Notes under the pieces: model-generated
What the model saw: the letters and a program-made list of their open reading frames with translations, nothing else
Database searches by the model: none
What the model was told of the DNA's origin: nothing
Made by a program: the position numbers and the translations under genes
In this document: one piece after another, positions 40,985 through 49,993 of the stretch
Layout: every line of letters begins with the position of its first letter
How positions within the stretch are numbered: the first letter of the stretch is position 1
Assembly: GCA_964013895.1 (NCBI GenBank)
Contig: CAXGYF010000003.1
Coordinates: forward strand, 22,289 to 86,288
From: MedAcidi-G1 sp002713545
GTDB lineage: Bacteria > Actinomycetota > Acidimicrobiia > Acidimicrobiales > MedAcidi-G1
Reading direction: 5' to 3'
DNA: 64,000 bases

Positions 40985-42544
40985 ATGTCAATCTTAATGA
41001 AGGGCTTTTCAGAAAGTAAGGGAGATGAAATTGCTCTGGTGGATGATAATGGTTCAATAAGCTGGAAAGATTTTGATAAACGAGTTAATTCACTTGTTAA
41101 CGGGTTTAGAAAATCTGGTCTTGTACAGGGTGATTCCGTGGCGATTATAGCTGGGAACAGAATGGAGTGGTTTGAAACCTCTTTTGCGTGTGCACATGCC
41201 GGCCTGATATATGTGCCAGTTAATTGGCATTGGGTTGCAGATGAGCTCGCATACGTCTTTGAAGATTCTGCTTGCAAAGCGGTTATGGTTGACGAACGTT
41301 TCCAGGAAGAGGTTAAGAAAAGTCTTGCAGATCCTCGCTCCCGTAACGTCTCTTTAGTTTTGCAGGCAGGAGGAGCTACCAGTTCTAACTTCGTTGATTA
41401 TGAAGAATATTTAACGAGTCAGTCAGACGAAGAACCTGATAACCAACTTCTCGGGGGACCTATGTTCTATACGTCGGGGACCACTGGAAGACCTAAAGGT
41501 GTTAGAAGCGGTTTAACAGAATCAGGCCCAGATGTCACTCCAGAAGTTATGCAACTAGTGGCCGCTGGCTTTGCAGCAATGTTACCCGTTCCAGGTGTTA
41601 CGGCTCTTTGCGGACCCGTGTATCACTCTGCCCAGTGGGCATTTTCTTGGTTGCCTATGATTGCTGGTTCTTCAGTTGTAATGCAACACAAATTTGACCC
41701 TGCAGGTTTGTTGTCAATGATGGACAAACACAAAGCTACAAACGTTCACTTGGTGCCTACGCAATTTAAAAGACTTTTGGACTTGCCTGACGATGAAAAG
41801 AAAGAATTTAAAGGTGAATTCCTTGAAACAGTTTTACACGGCGCAGCACCATGTCCACCTAAAGTCAAGACGCAAATGATCGATTGGTTTGGTGAAAAGG
41901 TCACTGAATACTATGGAGCGACTGAAGGTGGAATAATTTCACTCATAAGTTCTCAAGAATGGTTAGAGCGAGGTGGAAGTCTAGGCAAACCTCTTGAGAC
42001 TATTGAGGTGATAGTTGTCGATGACTCTGGAAAGCGTTGCGAAAATGGAGAAGAAGGAACACTTTACTTCCGTAATTTAATGGGAACAGATTTTGAATAT
42101 CACAATGCTCCGGAAAAAACAGAAGCTGCACATCTAGAACCAGGAGTTTTCACGTTTGGAGATATCGGCTTTTTGGATGAAGATGGTTATCTATGGTTGA
42201 GTGACAGAAAGATTGACATGATTATTTCTGGCGGAGTAAATATTTATCCCGCAGAGATTGAAGGTGTTCTTGGAGGTCATCCTGCCGTTAAAGATGTTGC
42301 AGTGATAGGCGTCCCGGATGATGAATTTGGTGAGCAGGTTAAAGCGATTGTGGTTCCAAGGGACGACAATGATCTTGGCTCCTTGGGGAAACAACTAGTT
42401 GCTTATTGTCGAGAAAATCTAGCAGGCTATAAATCTCCAAAATCAATAGATTTCTTAGATGAATTACCAAGAACAGGAACAGGCAAAATCCAAAAACAAC
42501 CTTTGAGGGAGCCATATTGGAAAGAAGAAGATAGGCGAATTTAA
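40985..42544 (+). CDS. Acyl-CoA synthetase (AMP-binding)
   Basis: Activates a carboxylic acid to its CoA thioester through an acyl-AMP. P-loop YTSGTTGRPKG is at about 162-172; YYGATEGG, GDIGFLDEDGYLWLSDRKIDMI and the C-terminal TGKIQKQPLRE (catalytic Lys in TGKIQK) are all in place. Length 519 fits FadD-like medium- or long-chain enzymes. The ATG has GGACGGAAGG upstream. Followed after 1 bp by an F420-type protein. Substrate not known. Confidence 0.93.
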   Translation: MSILMKGFSESKGDEIALVDDNGSISWKDFDKRVNSLVNGFRKSGLVQGDSVAIIAGNRMEWFETSFACAHAGLIYVPVNWHWVADELAYVFEDSACKAVMVDERFQEEVKKSLADPRSRNVSLVLQAGGATSSNFVDYEEYLTSQSDEEPDNQLLGGPMFYTSGTTGRPKGVRSGLTESGPDVTPEVMQLVAAGFAAMLPVPGVTALCGPVYHSAQWAFSWLPMIAGSSVVMQHKFDPAGLLSMMDKHKATNVHLVPTQFKRLLDLPDDEKKEFKGEFLETVLHGAAPCPPKVKTQMIDWFGEKVTEYYGATEGGIISLISSQEWLERGGSLGKPLETIEVIVVDDSGKRCENGEEGTLYFRNLMGTDFEYHNAPEKTEAAHLEPGVFTFGDIGFLDEDGYLWLSDRKIDMIISGGVNIYPAEIEGVLGGHPAVKDVAVIGVPDDEFGEQVKAIVVPRDDNDLGSLGKQLVAYCRENLAGYKSPKSIDFLDELPRTGTGKIQKQPLREPYWKEEDRRI

Positions 42545-42545
42545 T

Positions 42546-43016
42546 ATGGAAAACGAGAATCAGAGAATTGAACAGTTTTGGGATACGCCAACACACGACC
42601 AAATTGTTGAAATTTCACATGCTCACGTTGAAGCACTAGAAGCGAGCAATGAAGACAATGTGTGGCAGCAGGTGGGTATGCACCATATTATTCTCACGAC
42701 AATAGGGCGACGTTCCGGAAAAGAGCACAAGTGTGCGCTTCCAATTTGGCGAGACGAAGATGGACATCGAGTAGTTGTTGGTTCATTTGCTGGAGCGGAT
42801 AAAGAGCCTGACTGGTTAGCAAATCTCCGTGACAAGGCCTCTAACAGTGAAGTAAAAATTAGAACGCAAAATAGCGAGTACGTTTCCACTCCCGAAATTC
42901 TGGAAGGCCTAGAGCGTGATTTGCTTTGGAACCAACTTTGTGAAGATAGAGCTTGGTATAACGACTATCAAGAGCGAACGGAAAGAGTAATTCCTCTGAT
43001 CAGATTTTCTGAGTAG
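42546..43016 (+). CDS. Deazaflavin (F420)-dependent nitroreductase family protein
   Basis: 156 residues of the Ddn/split-barrel family. LTTIGRRSGKEHKCALPIW and VVVGSFAGADKEPDWLANLR are the hallmark stretches of the F420-binding proteins (usually TTxGRKSG and P-W-NL). Members reduce quinones, enones or nitro compounds with F420H2. The window also holds fbiC, so the cofactor should be available. It directly follows the acyl-CoA ligase, but a shared pathway is only inferred. Confidence 0.8.
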   Translation: MENENQRIEQFWDTPTHDQIVEISHAHVEALEASNEDNVWQQVGMHHIILTTIGRRSGKEHKCALPIWRDEDGHRVVVGSFAGADKEPDWLANLRDKASNSEVKIRTQNSEYVSTPEILEGLERDLLWNQLCEDRAWYNDYQERTERVIPLIRFSE

Positions 43017-43018
43017 AA

Positions 43019-43861
43019 CTAGGGCATTCCAGAGTGAGGGGCTTCTACCTGAGTGGTATAGATTGCACCCTTGCCGGGTTCAATTCCCGTTTCGGGATCG
43101 CTTGTAGCGGTAAGGATGAAAAGCGTTTTCCCATCATCACCACCCAACATGCAAGCAAAAGTTCGTTGAGGTAAATCGATGACATCAGTTATTTCCCCAC
43201 CTTCAATAACCCTGACAACTTGGGAGGAGAATGCGTCTGCGAACCAGATTGCATTTTCAGCATCTAAGGCGCATCCATCTGGAAGGCGCCCTGGTATTTC
43301 AGCCCAAATTCTACTATCGCTTAAAGTTCCGTCTGGTCGAATTGAAAATGCCTTGTATTGACAAGAAAATGTTTCTCCCACTATCAAGGTTTTCTCATCT
43401 GCTGTTATTACCGAACCATTAGGAAAGTTAAGGTTAGTTGCAGCTATTTTTCTTGTGCCATCCTCATAAACTGCGGCGAGATTTGCCATAACAGGTTCAA
43501 CTCCTGAGCCGTAGTCATAACCAAAGTTGCCGACATAAGCAATCCCACTTTTGGATACAACCATGTCATTGCAATGCCAGGTAGCTATGTCGCCTAGCTC
43601 TGCGTGTACGGTTTTTTGGTTTCCGTCATAGCGGAATATCTTACGGTCCAACATTCCCACCACGAGTAAATCGCCATTTGGCAGCCAACCGAGACCAGAT
43701 GGTTGTTCTTCTCCCAAGTCCAAAACAGTTTCGCGTTTCCCTTCAAGTGAAACTGTATAGACGCGATGCTGGAAAAAATCTGAGTACCAAAGCATTCCAT
43801 CATGCCAACGGGGACCTTCGCCAAAATCTAATCCGTCAATAAGTAATTCAATAGAACTCAT
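43019..43861 (-). CDS. SMP-30/gluconolactonase-type beta-propeller
   Basis: 280-residue lactonase-like six-bladed propeller. LDFGEGPRWHDGMLWYSD near the start carries the metal-binding glutamate (E15). GNFGYDYG, NFPNGSVI with the family's Asn, and LPDGCALDAENAIWFADA give the remaining metal-site region. Members hydrolyse sugar lactones or related esters; the substrate is uncertain. GGAAGGGGAAG precedes the ATG. Its stop is 2 bp from the convergent F420-type gene. Confidence 0.87.
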   Translation of the reverse strand: MSSIELLIDGLDFGEGPRWHDGMLWYSDFFQHRVYTVSLEGKRETVLDLGEEQPSGLGWLPNGDLLVVGMLDRKIFRYDGNQKTVHAELGDIATWHCNDMVVSKSGIAYVGNFGYDYGSGVEPVMANLAAVYEDGTRKIAATNLNFPNGSVITADEKTLIVGETFSCQYKAFSIRPDGTLSDSRIWAEIPGRLPDGCALDAENAIWFADAFSSQVVRVIEGGEITDVIDLPQRTFACMLGGDDGKTLFILTATSDPETGIEPGKGAIYTTQVEAPHSGMP

Positions 43862-43952
43862 AACTTCCCCTTCCAGTAAAAGAATATACCACTAGAACAA
43901 TTAACTAACTTTTGTGGATGAATCAAAGGGTACGATCTGAGGGGAGGTGGAA

Positions 43953-44243
43953 ATGCTTTTTGCTATTTACGCATTAGATAAAGAAAACTCTATTGAACTT
44001 AGAATGAACACTCGAGAGGCTCATCTGGCATATCTAATTGACTCCCCATTAGTTTTTGCCGGCCCTCTTTTAGATGATGAAGGAATTATGTGCGGCTCGT
44101 TGATTGTTCTTGAAATGGACAACATTTCTCAAGTGAAGAATTTTGCTGATAACGATCCTTATGCAGTTGCCGGTTTGTTCAAAAACGTTGAAATCAGACA
44201 TTTTGTTAAAGCCTTTCCGTTAGATGAAACTAGTAAGTCATGA
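43953..44243 (+). CDS. YciI-like protein
   Basis: 96-residue dimeric alpha-beta barrel protein. FAIYALDKENSIELR, REAHLAYL, FAGPLLDD and the segment FADNDPYAVAGLF with the conserved D-P-Y follow the YciI family; the His/Asp pair thought to be catalytic is present. Function of most members is unknown. The ATG at 43953 is preferred to the GTG at 43947 because GGGGAGG is at 43941-43947. Overlaps glpD by ATGA. Confidence 0.82.
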   Translation: MLFAIYALDKENSIELRMNTREAHLAYLIDSPLVFAGPLLDDEGIMCGSLIVLEMDNISQVKNFADNDPYAVAGLFKNVEIRHFVKAFPLDETSKS

Positions 44244-45805
44244 AATCGGGGGCGGTAGAAATTGAAAAAAAACGTTCTGAAAATATTCAGGAAATAGCAT
44301 CGACGCATTTTGATGCATTAATTATCGGGGGTGGCATTAATGGAGCTGTTTCAGCATTAGCTTTACGGACGCATGGTGTGAATGTGGCTTTGTTTGAAAA
44401 AAACGATTTTGCTTCTGGAGTTAGTCAGGAGTCATCTAATTTGGTGTGGGGTGGTTTCAAATACTTAGAGAGTTATGAATTGAAACTGGTGATGGGGTTA
44501 TGTCATTCCAGAAATCGACTTGCACGCGCTTATCCGTCGAGATTAGTAGAAAAAAGATTCCTTGCAGCTCTTGACGCCTCGTCACCCTTTGCCCCTTGGT
44601 TTGCGACAGTGGGTGCAAATGCTTATTGGGGTATCGGTCAATTTGCGACCAAAAGACCGCGATACCGTTCACCCAGAACGATTAAGAGACTCGAACCTTC
44701 TATACGAGCGGACAATTTAATTGGAGGGATTGAATATTCTGACCATCTGATTATTGACAATGATTCGAGATTTGTTATTCAAATGATTGTAGATGCTGTC
44801 GATAGAGGTGCTTCAGTTGGCAACTATATGAGAGTCTTAGAGGCTGAATATCTAAATAAGAAATGGCACTTAAAAGTTAAAGATGAAATATTGGGCCAAG
44901 AGTTTGAAACGTCTTCGGATGTGCTTGTGAATACCGCCGGTCCTGAAGTAAGTAAAATTTGTGATATGACAGAAACTCAAACAGAAAGCAATCTTGTTTT
45001 CTCGAAAGGTGTTCATTTAATAGTTCCTCGAGTGACTGACTCGGGACGGATACTCGCTTTCTTTGATGGAACGCAGCGTCTTTTTTACGTTATACCAATG
45101 GGGGATTGCTCTGTGATAGGAACAACTGATGAACGTGTCAAGGAACATGAAGTGTCGGTTAACAGTGGTGATATAGATTTCTTACTCGGAGAGGCAAATA
45201 CCAAACTCTCTCTTTCTGAACCACTTGTTGCAGAAGATGTGATTGCTGAAAGAGTTGGGGTGAGGCCACTTGTAATCCCTAAAGGTGGAGTTGATAAAGA
45301 CAAGGATTGGACTGAATTGTCAAGGCGACATGAAGTTGAAACAAACCGCAGGTATCGAATGATTTCCGTGATGGGGGGGAAACTTTCTGACTGTTTAAAT
45401 GTTGGAGAAGAAGTTGTTAGCTCAGTTGAAGACCTCGGGTATAAAACTTTAAAACCTACTAACCGTTGGTACGGCGAGCCCTCAAACGCCGAAAAATCAA
45501 TTTTTGTTCACACCGCAAAGAGGCACGATATTGAAGGTGAGAAAATAAAGAAACTTTGGCGGCGCCATGGTTCGCGATCTTTTGAGATAATAGAAAAAAT
45601 TTCTGAGAATCCTGGAACAGGAGAAAATCTGAGTGAAAAAATTGATTACTCTCCTGCGGAGATATTCGTTATGAAAGAAAATGAGTTTATCTACAACTTA
45701 GATGATCTGTTAAGGAGACGAACATTGATTGGGCAAACAGTTTCTCAGTCGGAACTCGAAAAGGATTCGGGATTTGCGTCACTTGTTGATCTAATAGACA
45801 ATTAG
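44240..45805 (+). CDS. glpD: FAD-dependent glycerol-3-phosphate dehydrogenase
   Basis: Oxidises glycerol-3-phosphate to dihydroxyacetone phosphate at the membrane. The FAD-binding GGGING lies at 30-35, LFEKNDFASGVSQESSNLVWGG... near 52, the FDGTQRLFYVIPMGDCSVIGTTDE segment is conserved, and a C-terminal domain follows. 521 residues is typical. The usual SSKLIHGGLRYLE reads SSNLVWGGFKYLE here, so Lys, His, Leu and Arg are changed. Coupled to the YciI gene. Can use glycerol-3-phosphate produced by the two GDPDs. Confidence 0.88.
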   Translation: MKSGAVEIEKKRSENIQEIASTHFDALIIGGGINGAVSALALRTHGVNVALFEKNDFASGVSQESSNLVWGGFKYLESYELKLVMGLCHSRNRLARAYPSRLVEKRFLAALDASSPFAPWFATVGANAYWGIGQFATKRPRYRSPRTIKRLEPSIRADNLIGGIEYSDHLIIDNDSRFVIQMIVDAVDRGASVGNYMRVLEAEYLNKKWHLKVKDEILGQEFETSSDVLVNTAGPEVSKICDMTETQTESNLVFSKGVHLIVPRVTDSGRILAFFDGTQRLFYVIPMGDCSVIGTTDERVKEHEVSVNSGDIDFLLGEANTKLSLSEPLVAEDVIAERVGVRPLVIPKGGVDKDKDWTELSRRHEVETNRRYRMISVMGGKLSDCLNVGEEVVSSVEDLGYKTLKPTNRWYGEPSNAEKSIFVHTAKRHDIEGEKIKKLWRRHGSRSFEIIEKISENPGTGENLSEKIDYSPAEIFVMKENEFIYNLDDLLRRRTLIGQTVSQSELEKDSGFASLVDLIDN

Positions 45806-45808
45806 TTG

Positions 45809-47098
45809 CTATTCCTGGTCAGATTTTTCTTTTGGCCACACAGCGAGTGGGTTTCTTATCCAACGTCCCAGAGAGTGGGCAATTTGACCGGAACGGGCTA
45901 CCAGAGGAATAAAAGGCGATTGTTTTTCGACAGGAACAGCTTCTCTGACACGAGTTCGGTAAGAAATATATAAACCAATGAGTGTAAGAACAGTCGCGTT
46001 AGCGAGAAAATAGGACGAAGGAGCAAAGTTCCCTAACAAGAAACCTAAAACTATTGGTGCCACGACAGCGCCTGAACTACTGGCAAGAACGAGTGTGGAA
46101 GAAGCGGAAATTCGCTTCTCAGAAGGTATCCAATCGTTAGCTAGTGCGGCGAATAATCCATATAGGGGAAATACAAAAGCTCCAAATAGAAAATTTAAAA
46201 AAATATGAAGATCATTCGAATTGGATAGTAAAGACTGCGCCCCTGCAATAGTGGCAGAAATAAAAATACAGAAAAGAATGATTATCCGTCGAGGAAATCT
46301 GTCAGAGAGGCGCCCTAGTGGTATTTGCAGAAATATTGCACCCGTTAAACCTGCGCCTACAAAAACTGTTGCTTTTCCTGTAGACATACCAGCTTCGATA
46401 GCAAAAACCATCGCCATGCTCGACATGGCGGCTTGCACGAACGAAGCAAAAGTTGTCCCAACGACAGCAGAGGGGACCAATCTGTACAGTTCCCAAAAAG
46501 GCATTGAAGAAGTAGTGGGGACAGGAGGATTCGCTGAAGCTGAAAGAGTCATAGGGACTATTGCAAGAGAAAGCAAGACGGAAGAAAATATGAACATTGT
46601 AAATCCGTTTGCATCTCCCAAATTTGCAAGAAGTTGCCCTCCCGCAGATCCGCCGACATTTATTAACATATAAATGCCCAGTATTTGTCCGCGATTTTCA
46701 TTAGTAGCTCTATCGTTCAACCAGCTTTCGAGTACGACAAAAATAGTCGCATTGCATATACCGCCGATTAAATAAATACCACACCAAGTGAAAGGCGTAA
46801 TTAAAGCTGAATTAATGAGTACACCAATTGAAGCAAGGGAAGCCATTGCTGAAAAAACTCGTATATGTCCTACTGCGCTTAAACTTATTGGTGCAGATTT
46901 TGCACCAATAAGATAACCGGCAAAATGAAACGCCATAACAAGTCCCATTGTCGAAGGAGTGAAACCTTCACTTTCTCCTCGGACTGGTAACAACACTCTC
47001 TGGACGCCATTGCCTAGCTGAACAAAAGCAAAAGCAAGAAACAAAGCCCAAATTCCTAGGAGAGTTTTGGATTTAGGGTTATTGGAGGAAGTCGTCAT
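45809..47098 (-). CDS. Major facilitator superfamily transporter
   Basis: 429 residues with about 12 hydrophobic segments. The inter-helix motif PLGRLSDRFPRRIIIL after the middle of the protein is the MFS signature loop. The N-terminal half resembles drug or YcaD-type permeases (GFTPSTMGLVMAFHFAGYL). Substrate not identifiable. It lies 2 bp after the hotdog thioesterase gene and its stop is 3 bp from glpD. Confidence 0.87.
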   Translation of the reverse strand: MTTSSNNPKSKTLLGIWALFLAFAFVQLGNGVQRVLLPVRGESEGFTPSTMGLVMAFHFAGYLIGAKSAPISLSAVGHIRVFSAMASLASIGVLINSALITPFTWCGIYLIGGICNATIFVVLESWLNDRATNENRGQILGIYMLINVGGSAGGQLLANLGDANGFTMFIFSSVLLSLAIVPMTLSASANPPVPTTSSMPFWELYRLVPSAVVGTTFASFVQAAMSSMAMVFAIEAGMSTGKATVFVGAGLTGAIFLQIPLGRLSDRFPRRIIILFCIFISATIAGAQSLLSNSNDLHIFLNFLFGAFVFPLYGLFAALANDWIPSEKRISASSTLVLASSSGAVVAPIVLGFLLGNFAPSSYFLANATVLTLIGLYISYRTRVREAVPVEKQSPFIPLVARSGQIAHSLGRWIRNPLAVWPKEKSDQE

Positions 47099-47100
47099 TA

Positions 47101-47577
47101 TTAGATTTGTCTAATTCCACGACCCAGATAACCGGGACGGACAATCTCTGAATGAAGTTCGCGGATTTGATCTAGATTATTCGATAACGGTTCCCTAATG
47201 GGAGAAGCACTTGGAATTCCGTTCTTTTTAGATACATGCAGCAACATCGCTTCTTGTGTAGCCGCAGGAGTCGAACTTTTATCACTAAAAAGTGAATGGT
47301 GTAGTTGAATTCTTTTTTGATCGCATGCGATTAAAACCGTTTCAGTGTAAATCTTTGAACCTTGCTTAACTTCTTCCAGAAAGCGAATTTGTGCCTCAAC
47401 TGTGTAAAAGGTTCCAAAATTATCTCTATAGGTAGAGTCAAACCCTATATGAATCAGGAATTCATCAGAGGCCTCTGCAAAAGCAACTCCGTAATAACCC
47501 TCAGTCATATGAGAGTTGTAGTCGATCCAATTTTTTGGAACTGTTGTTTTCCAAATAGTTAAGGGTTCTCTACTCAT
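47101..47577 (-). CDS. Hotdog-fold thioesterase
   Basis: 158 residues with the 4HBT-type opening WIDYNSHMTEGYYGVAFAEA (about 17-36), FYTVEAQIRFLEEV and ATQEAMLLHVS. Similar proteins are linked to carnitine or betaine metabolism, where they hydrolyse betainyl-CoA; that is only a possibility here. The ATG at 47577, with AGGATC upstream, is preferred over a longer frame to 47640 that adds an unrelated hydrophobic tail. Confidence 0.75.
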   Translation of the reverse strand: MSREPLTIWKTTVPKNWIDYNSHMTEGYYGVAFAEASDEFLIHIGFDSTYRDNFGTFYTVEAQIRFLEEVKQGSKIYTETVLIACDQKRIQLHHSLFSDKSSTPAATQEAMLLHVSKKNGIPSASPIREPLSNNLDQIRELHSEIVRPGYLGRGIRQI

Positions 47578-47694
47578 AATGATCCTATAAAAAATAAACA
47601 AACTAACGGAGCAATCTAGCTCATAAAAGAAATAGATCAATAGAAATAGTCATAAATCTGCCAGATCCATAACGCGGAATTCATGACTATCGCC

Positions 47695-47700
47695 TATTGT
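47695..47700 (+). promoter_or_regulatory. -10 hexamer deciding the upp start
   Basis: TATTGT, 6 nt, then ATG at 47707. The longer start at 47683 would place this promoter inside the gene, so 47707 is preferred. Confidence 0.45.
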
Positions 47701-47706
47701 TGTCTC

Positions 47707-48345
47707 ATGGATCAGGAAACTATAAATGGATTGCACGTTGTGGAGCACCCGCTTGTTCAACACAAATTAACGGAAATGCGTCGAAAGGATACTACGACTC
47801 AGAATTTTAGAACCTTGTTGAATGAAATAAGTCTTTTACTCGCTTATGAAGTGACTCGAGAACTCCCGACAGAACAAGTCGAAATTGAAACACCACTTGT
47901 TAAAACTGAAATGCCTCAATTATCTGAAATGCCATCAGTGGTTTCAATTTTACGTGCCGGCAATGGTCTACTGGAGGGAGTTCTTCAGGTGATACCAAAT
48001 GCCAGAGTGGGACACGTAGGTTTGTATCGTGACCATGAAACTTTGGAAGCTGTCGAGTATTATTGCAAGTTTCCCCCTCTCAAAGGAGGAATGACGATTG
48101 TGGTTGATCCAATGTTGGCCACAGGTAATTCCGCCAGTGCTGCGTTATCAAGAGTGAAAGAAGAGAAACCCTCTTCGATAAGGTTCCTTTGTTTGTTAGC
48201 TGCACCTGAAGGAGTTGAAGCATTGCATAAAGCTCACCCCGATGTGGAAATTTGGACAGCTTCGTTAGATGAAAAATTGAATGAAAAGGGCTACATAGTG
48301 CCTGGTTTAGGTGATGCGGGTGATCGTATTTACGGAACTACGTAA
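47707..48345 (+). CDS. upp: Uracil phosphoribosyltransferase
   Basis: Salvages uracil to UMP with PRPP. VVEHPLVQHKLTEMRRKDT near the start, SILRAGNGLLEGV, the PRPP-binding DPMLATGNSA and the C-terminal GLGDAGDRIYGT are the complete set of family motifs. 212 residues from the ATG at 47707. Followed after 14 bp by plsC. Confidence 0.95.
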   Translation: MDQETINGLHVVEHPLVQHKLTEMRRKDTTTQNFRTLLNEISLLLAYEVTRELPTEQVEIETPLVKTEMPQLSEMPSVVSILRAGNGLLEGVLQVIPNARVGHVGLYRDHETLEAVEYYCKFPPLKGGMTIVVDPMLATGNSASAALSRVKEEKPSSIRFLCLLAAPEGVEALHKAHPDVEIWTASLDEKLNEKGYIVPGLGDAGDRIYGTT

Positions 48346-48359
48346 TTTTAGGTTGTTAA

Positions 48360-49019
48360 ATGCAAATAAATGATAGCGACAGGCAAAACCTGCAAAAATC
48401 TTTTCGCAATCTGACTTTATTTACTCGCAATTTAGCGAAAGTCGATGTGGAAGATTTACCAACAAAAAGAAACGGACCGCTTATATACGCCTGCAACCAC
48501 AGAAGCCTTTCAGATTTATTAATAGCCGGTCCAACTTTTTTTCAGTGGAGCGAACCAATCAGGGCGCTAGTAGCTGCTTCATATTTTAAACATCCATTGA
48601 TAGGGCCACTACTCCGATCTTTAAAATGTATTCCCGTGCAGGGGTTAGATGCAATTGATCAAGCTGCAGAAGCTTTAAGTAACGGATGGTCAGTAGCAAT
48701 TATGCCGGAAGGGAGAGTCGTTCCAAAAGCAGACTGGGCAGAAAGAGGTGTTTCAAGAGGACACATAGGGATAGGAAAGCTCGCTGTTGAGACAAGGATC
48801 CCAGTTGTGGCTTCAGGTGCGAGCGGTAGCGAGCTTCTTTGGCCGAGAGGAAAATATCTTCCTTACATGAAGCCATGGAATCGACAGCATGTTGTTTTAC
48901 GTTGCGAATACTTAGGTGTAATTGATGAAAAAACTCCGCGTGAAGCAACAGATTTAATTATGGAAGGTGTAAAACGCTGTGTGGAGAGAGCAGAGATCGA
49001 GACAGGAATTCAGAGATAG
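48360..49019 (+). CDS. plsC: 1-acyl-sn-glycerol-3-phosphate acyltransferase family protein
   Basis: Adds a fatty acyl chain to lysophosphatidic acid in phospholipid synthesis. The HX4D motif is NHRSLSD (H47, D52), followed by VAASYFKHPLIGPLL, IPVQG and MPEGRV near 116-121. 219 residues. PlsC-like enzymes vary in acceptor, so the exact lipid is unproven. It shares a unit with upp; the stop is 3 bp from menB. Confidence 0.88.
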   Translation: MQINDSDRQNLQKSFRNLTLFTRNLAKVDVEDLPTKRNGPLIYACNHRSLSDLLIAGPTFFQWSEPIRALVAASYFKHPLIGPLLRSLKCIPVQGLDAIDQAAEALSNGWSVAIMPEGRVVPKADWAERGVSRGHIGIGKLAVETRIPVVASGASGSELLWPRGKYLPYMKPWNRQHVVLRCEYLGVIDEKTPREATDLIMEGVKRCVERAEIETGIQR

Positions 49020-49022
49020 TTT

Positions 49023-49922
49023 CTAATAATGATAAGGAAACGCGGAGAAGTCACCTTCTCGTTTCTGTAAAAAAGCATCTCTACCCTCAGAAGCTTCGTC
49101 GGTGGAATAAGCAAGCCGAGTAGCCTCACCTGCAAAAAGCTGTTGGCCGACCAAACCATCATCAATTAAATTGAAAGCAAATTTTAACATACGGATAGCT
49201 GTAGGACTTTTCGCATTAATTTCGGACGCCCATTTCAAGGCTTCGATTTCAAGATTCTTGTGATCAATTACTTCGTTTACCATTCCCATCTGAAATGCTT
49301 CATCCGCATCGTAAGTGCGGCCTAAAAAGAAAATCTCTCTAGCAAATTTTTGACCCACCTGACGAGCGAGATAAGCGGAACCAAAACCACCATCGAAACT
49401 CGCTACGTCGGCATCTGTTTGTTTGAATTTAGCATGTTCACGACTTGCGAGTGTCAGATCTGAAACTACGTGGAGGCTATGCCCACCGCCCGCTGTCCAA
49501 CCAGGAACTACAGCGATTACGACTTTTGGCATAAAACGTATCAATCTTTGAACTTCAAGAATATGAAGTCTGCCAGTGTTGGAAACAGAGTCGTCGTCGT
49601 ATTGGTAACCATCTTTCCCGCGAATACGTTGATCACCACCCGAACAGAACGCCCATACGCCATCTTTCGGAGAGGGGCCATTGCCGGTTAAAAGAATTGA
49701 CCCTACATCAGTCGTCATTCGAGCATGATCTAGAGCTGAGTAAAGCTCATCCACAGTTTTCGGGCGAAAGGCATTCCTGACTTCAGGCCTATCAATGGCA
49801 ATTCTGACTGTCCCATGATTCTTTGATCGATGGTATGTAATATCGGAAAAATCGAATTCCTTATTTTCTAACCATTCATCTTCTTGAAAGATGTCTGAAA
49901 TGATAGGTTTTTTACTATTCAC
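49023..49922 (-). CDS. menB: 1,4-dihydroxy-2-naphthoyl-CoA synthase
   Basis: Closes the naphthoquinone ring in menaquinone synthesis. It is a crotonase-fold enzyme; WAFCSGGDQRIRG and PGWTAGGGHSLHVVSDLTLAS form the oxyanion hole. FKQTDADVASFDGGFGSAYL is diagnostic of MenB over other crotonases. 299 residues. GTG start; a TACAAT hexamer (49932-49937) 9 nt upstream suggests a very short leader. Other men genes are not in the window. Confidence 0.94.
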   Translation of the reverse strand: MNSKKPIISDIFQEDEWLENKEFDFSDITYHRSKNHGTVRIAIDRPEVRNAFRPKTVDELYSALDHARMTTDVGSILLTGNGPSPKDGVWAFCSGGDQRIRGKDGYQYDDDSVSNTGRLHILEVQRLIRFMPKVVIAVVPGWTAGGGHSLHVVSDLTLASREHAKFKQTDADVASFDGGFGSAYLARQVGQKFAREIFFLGRTYDADEAFQMGMVNEVIDHKNLEIEALKWASEINAKSPTAIRMLKFAFNLIDDGLVGQQLFAGEATRLAYSTDEASEGRDAFLQKREGDFSAFPYHY

Positions 49923-49993
49923 AAGGATCTCATTGTACTATCGGCATATAAAACGCTACTTTTTATCTACTAATTTAACTCGACTAAGGAAAT

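Noticed and set aside
47683..47706. Upstream ATG for upp
   Set aside because: The leaderless hexamer at 47695 lies inside that extension, and the extra residues are not part of the usual Upp start.
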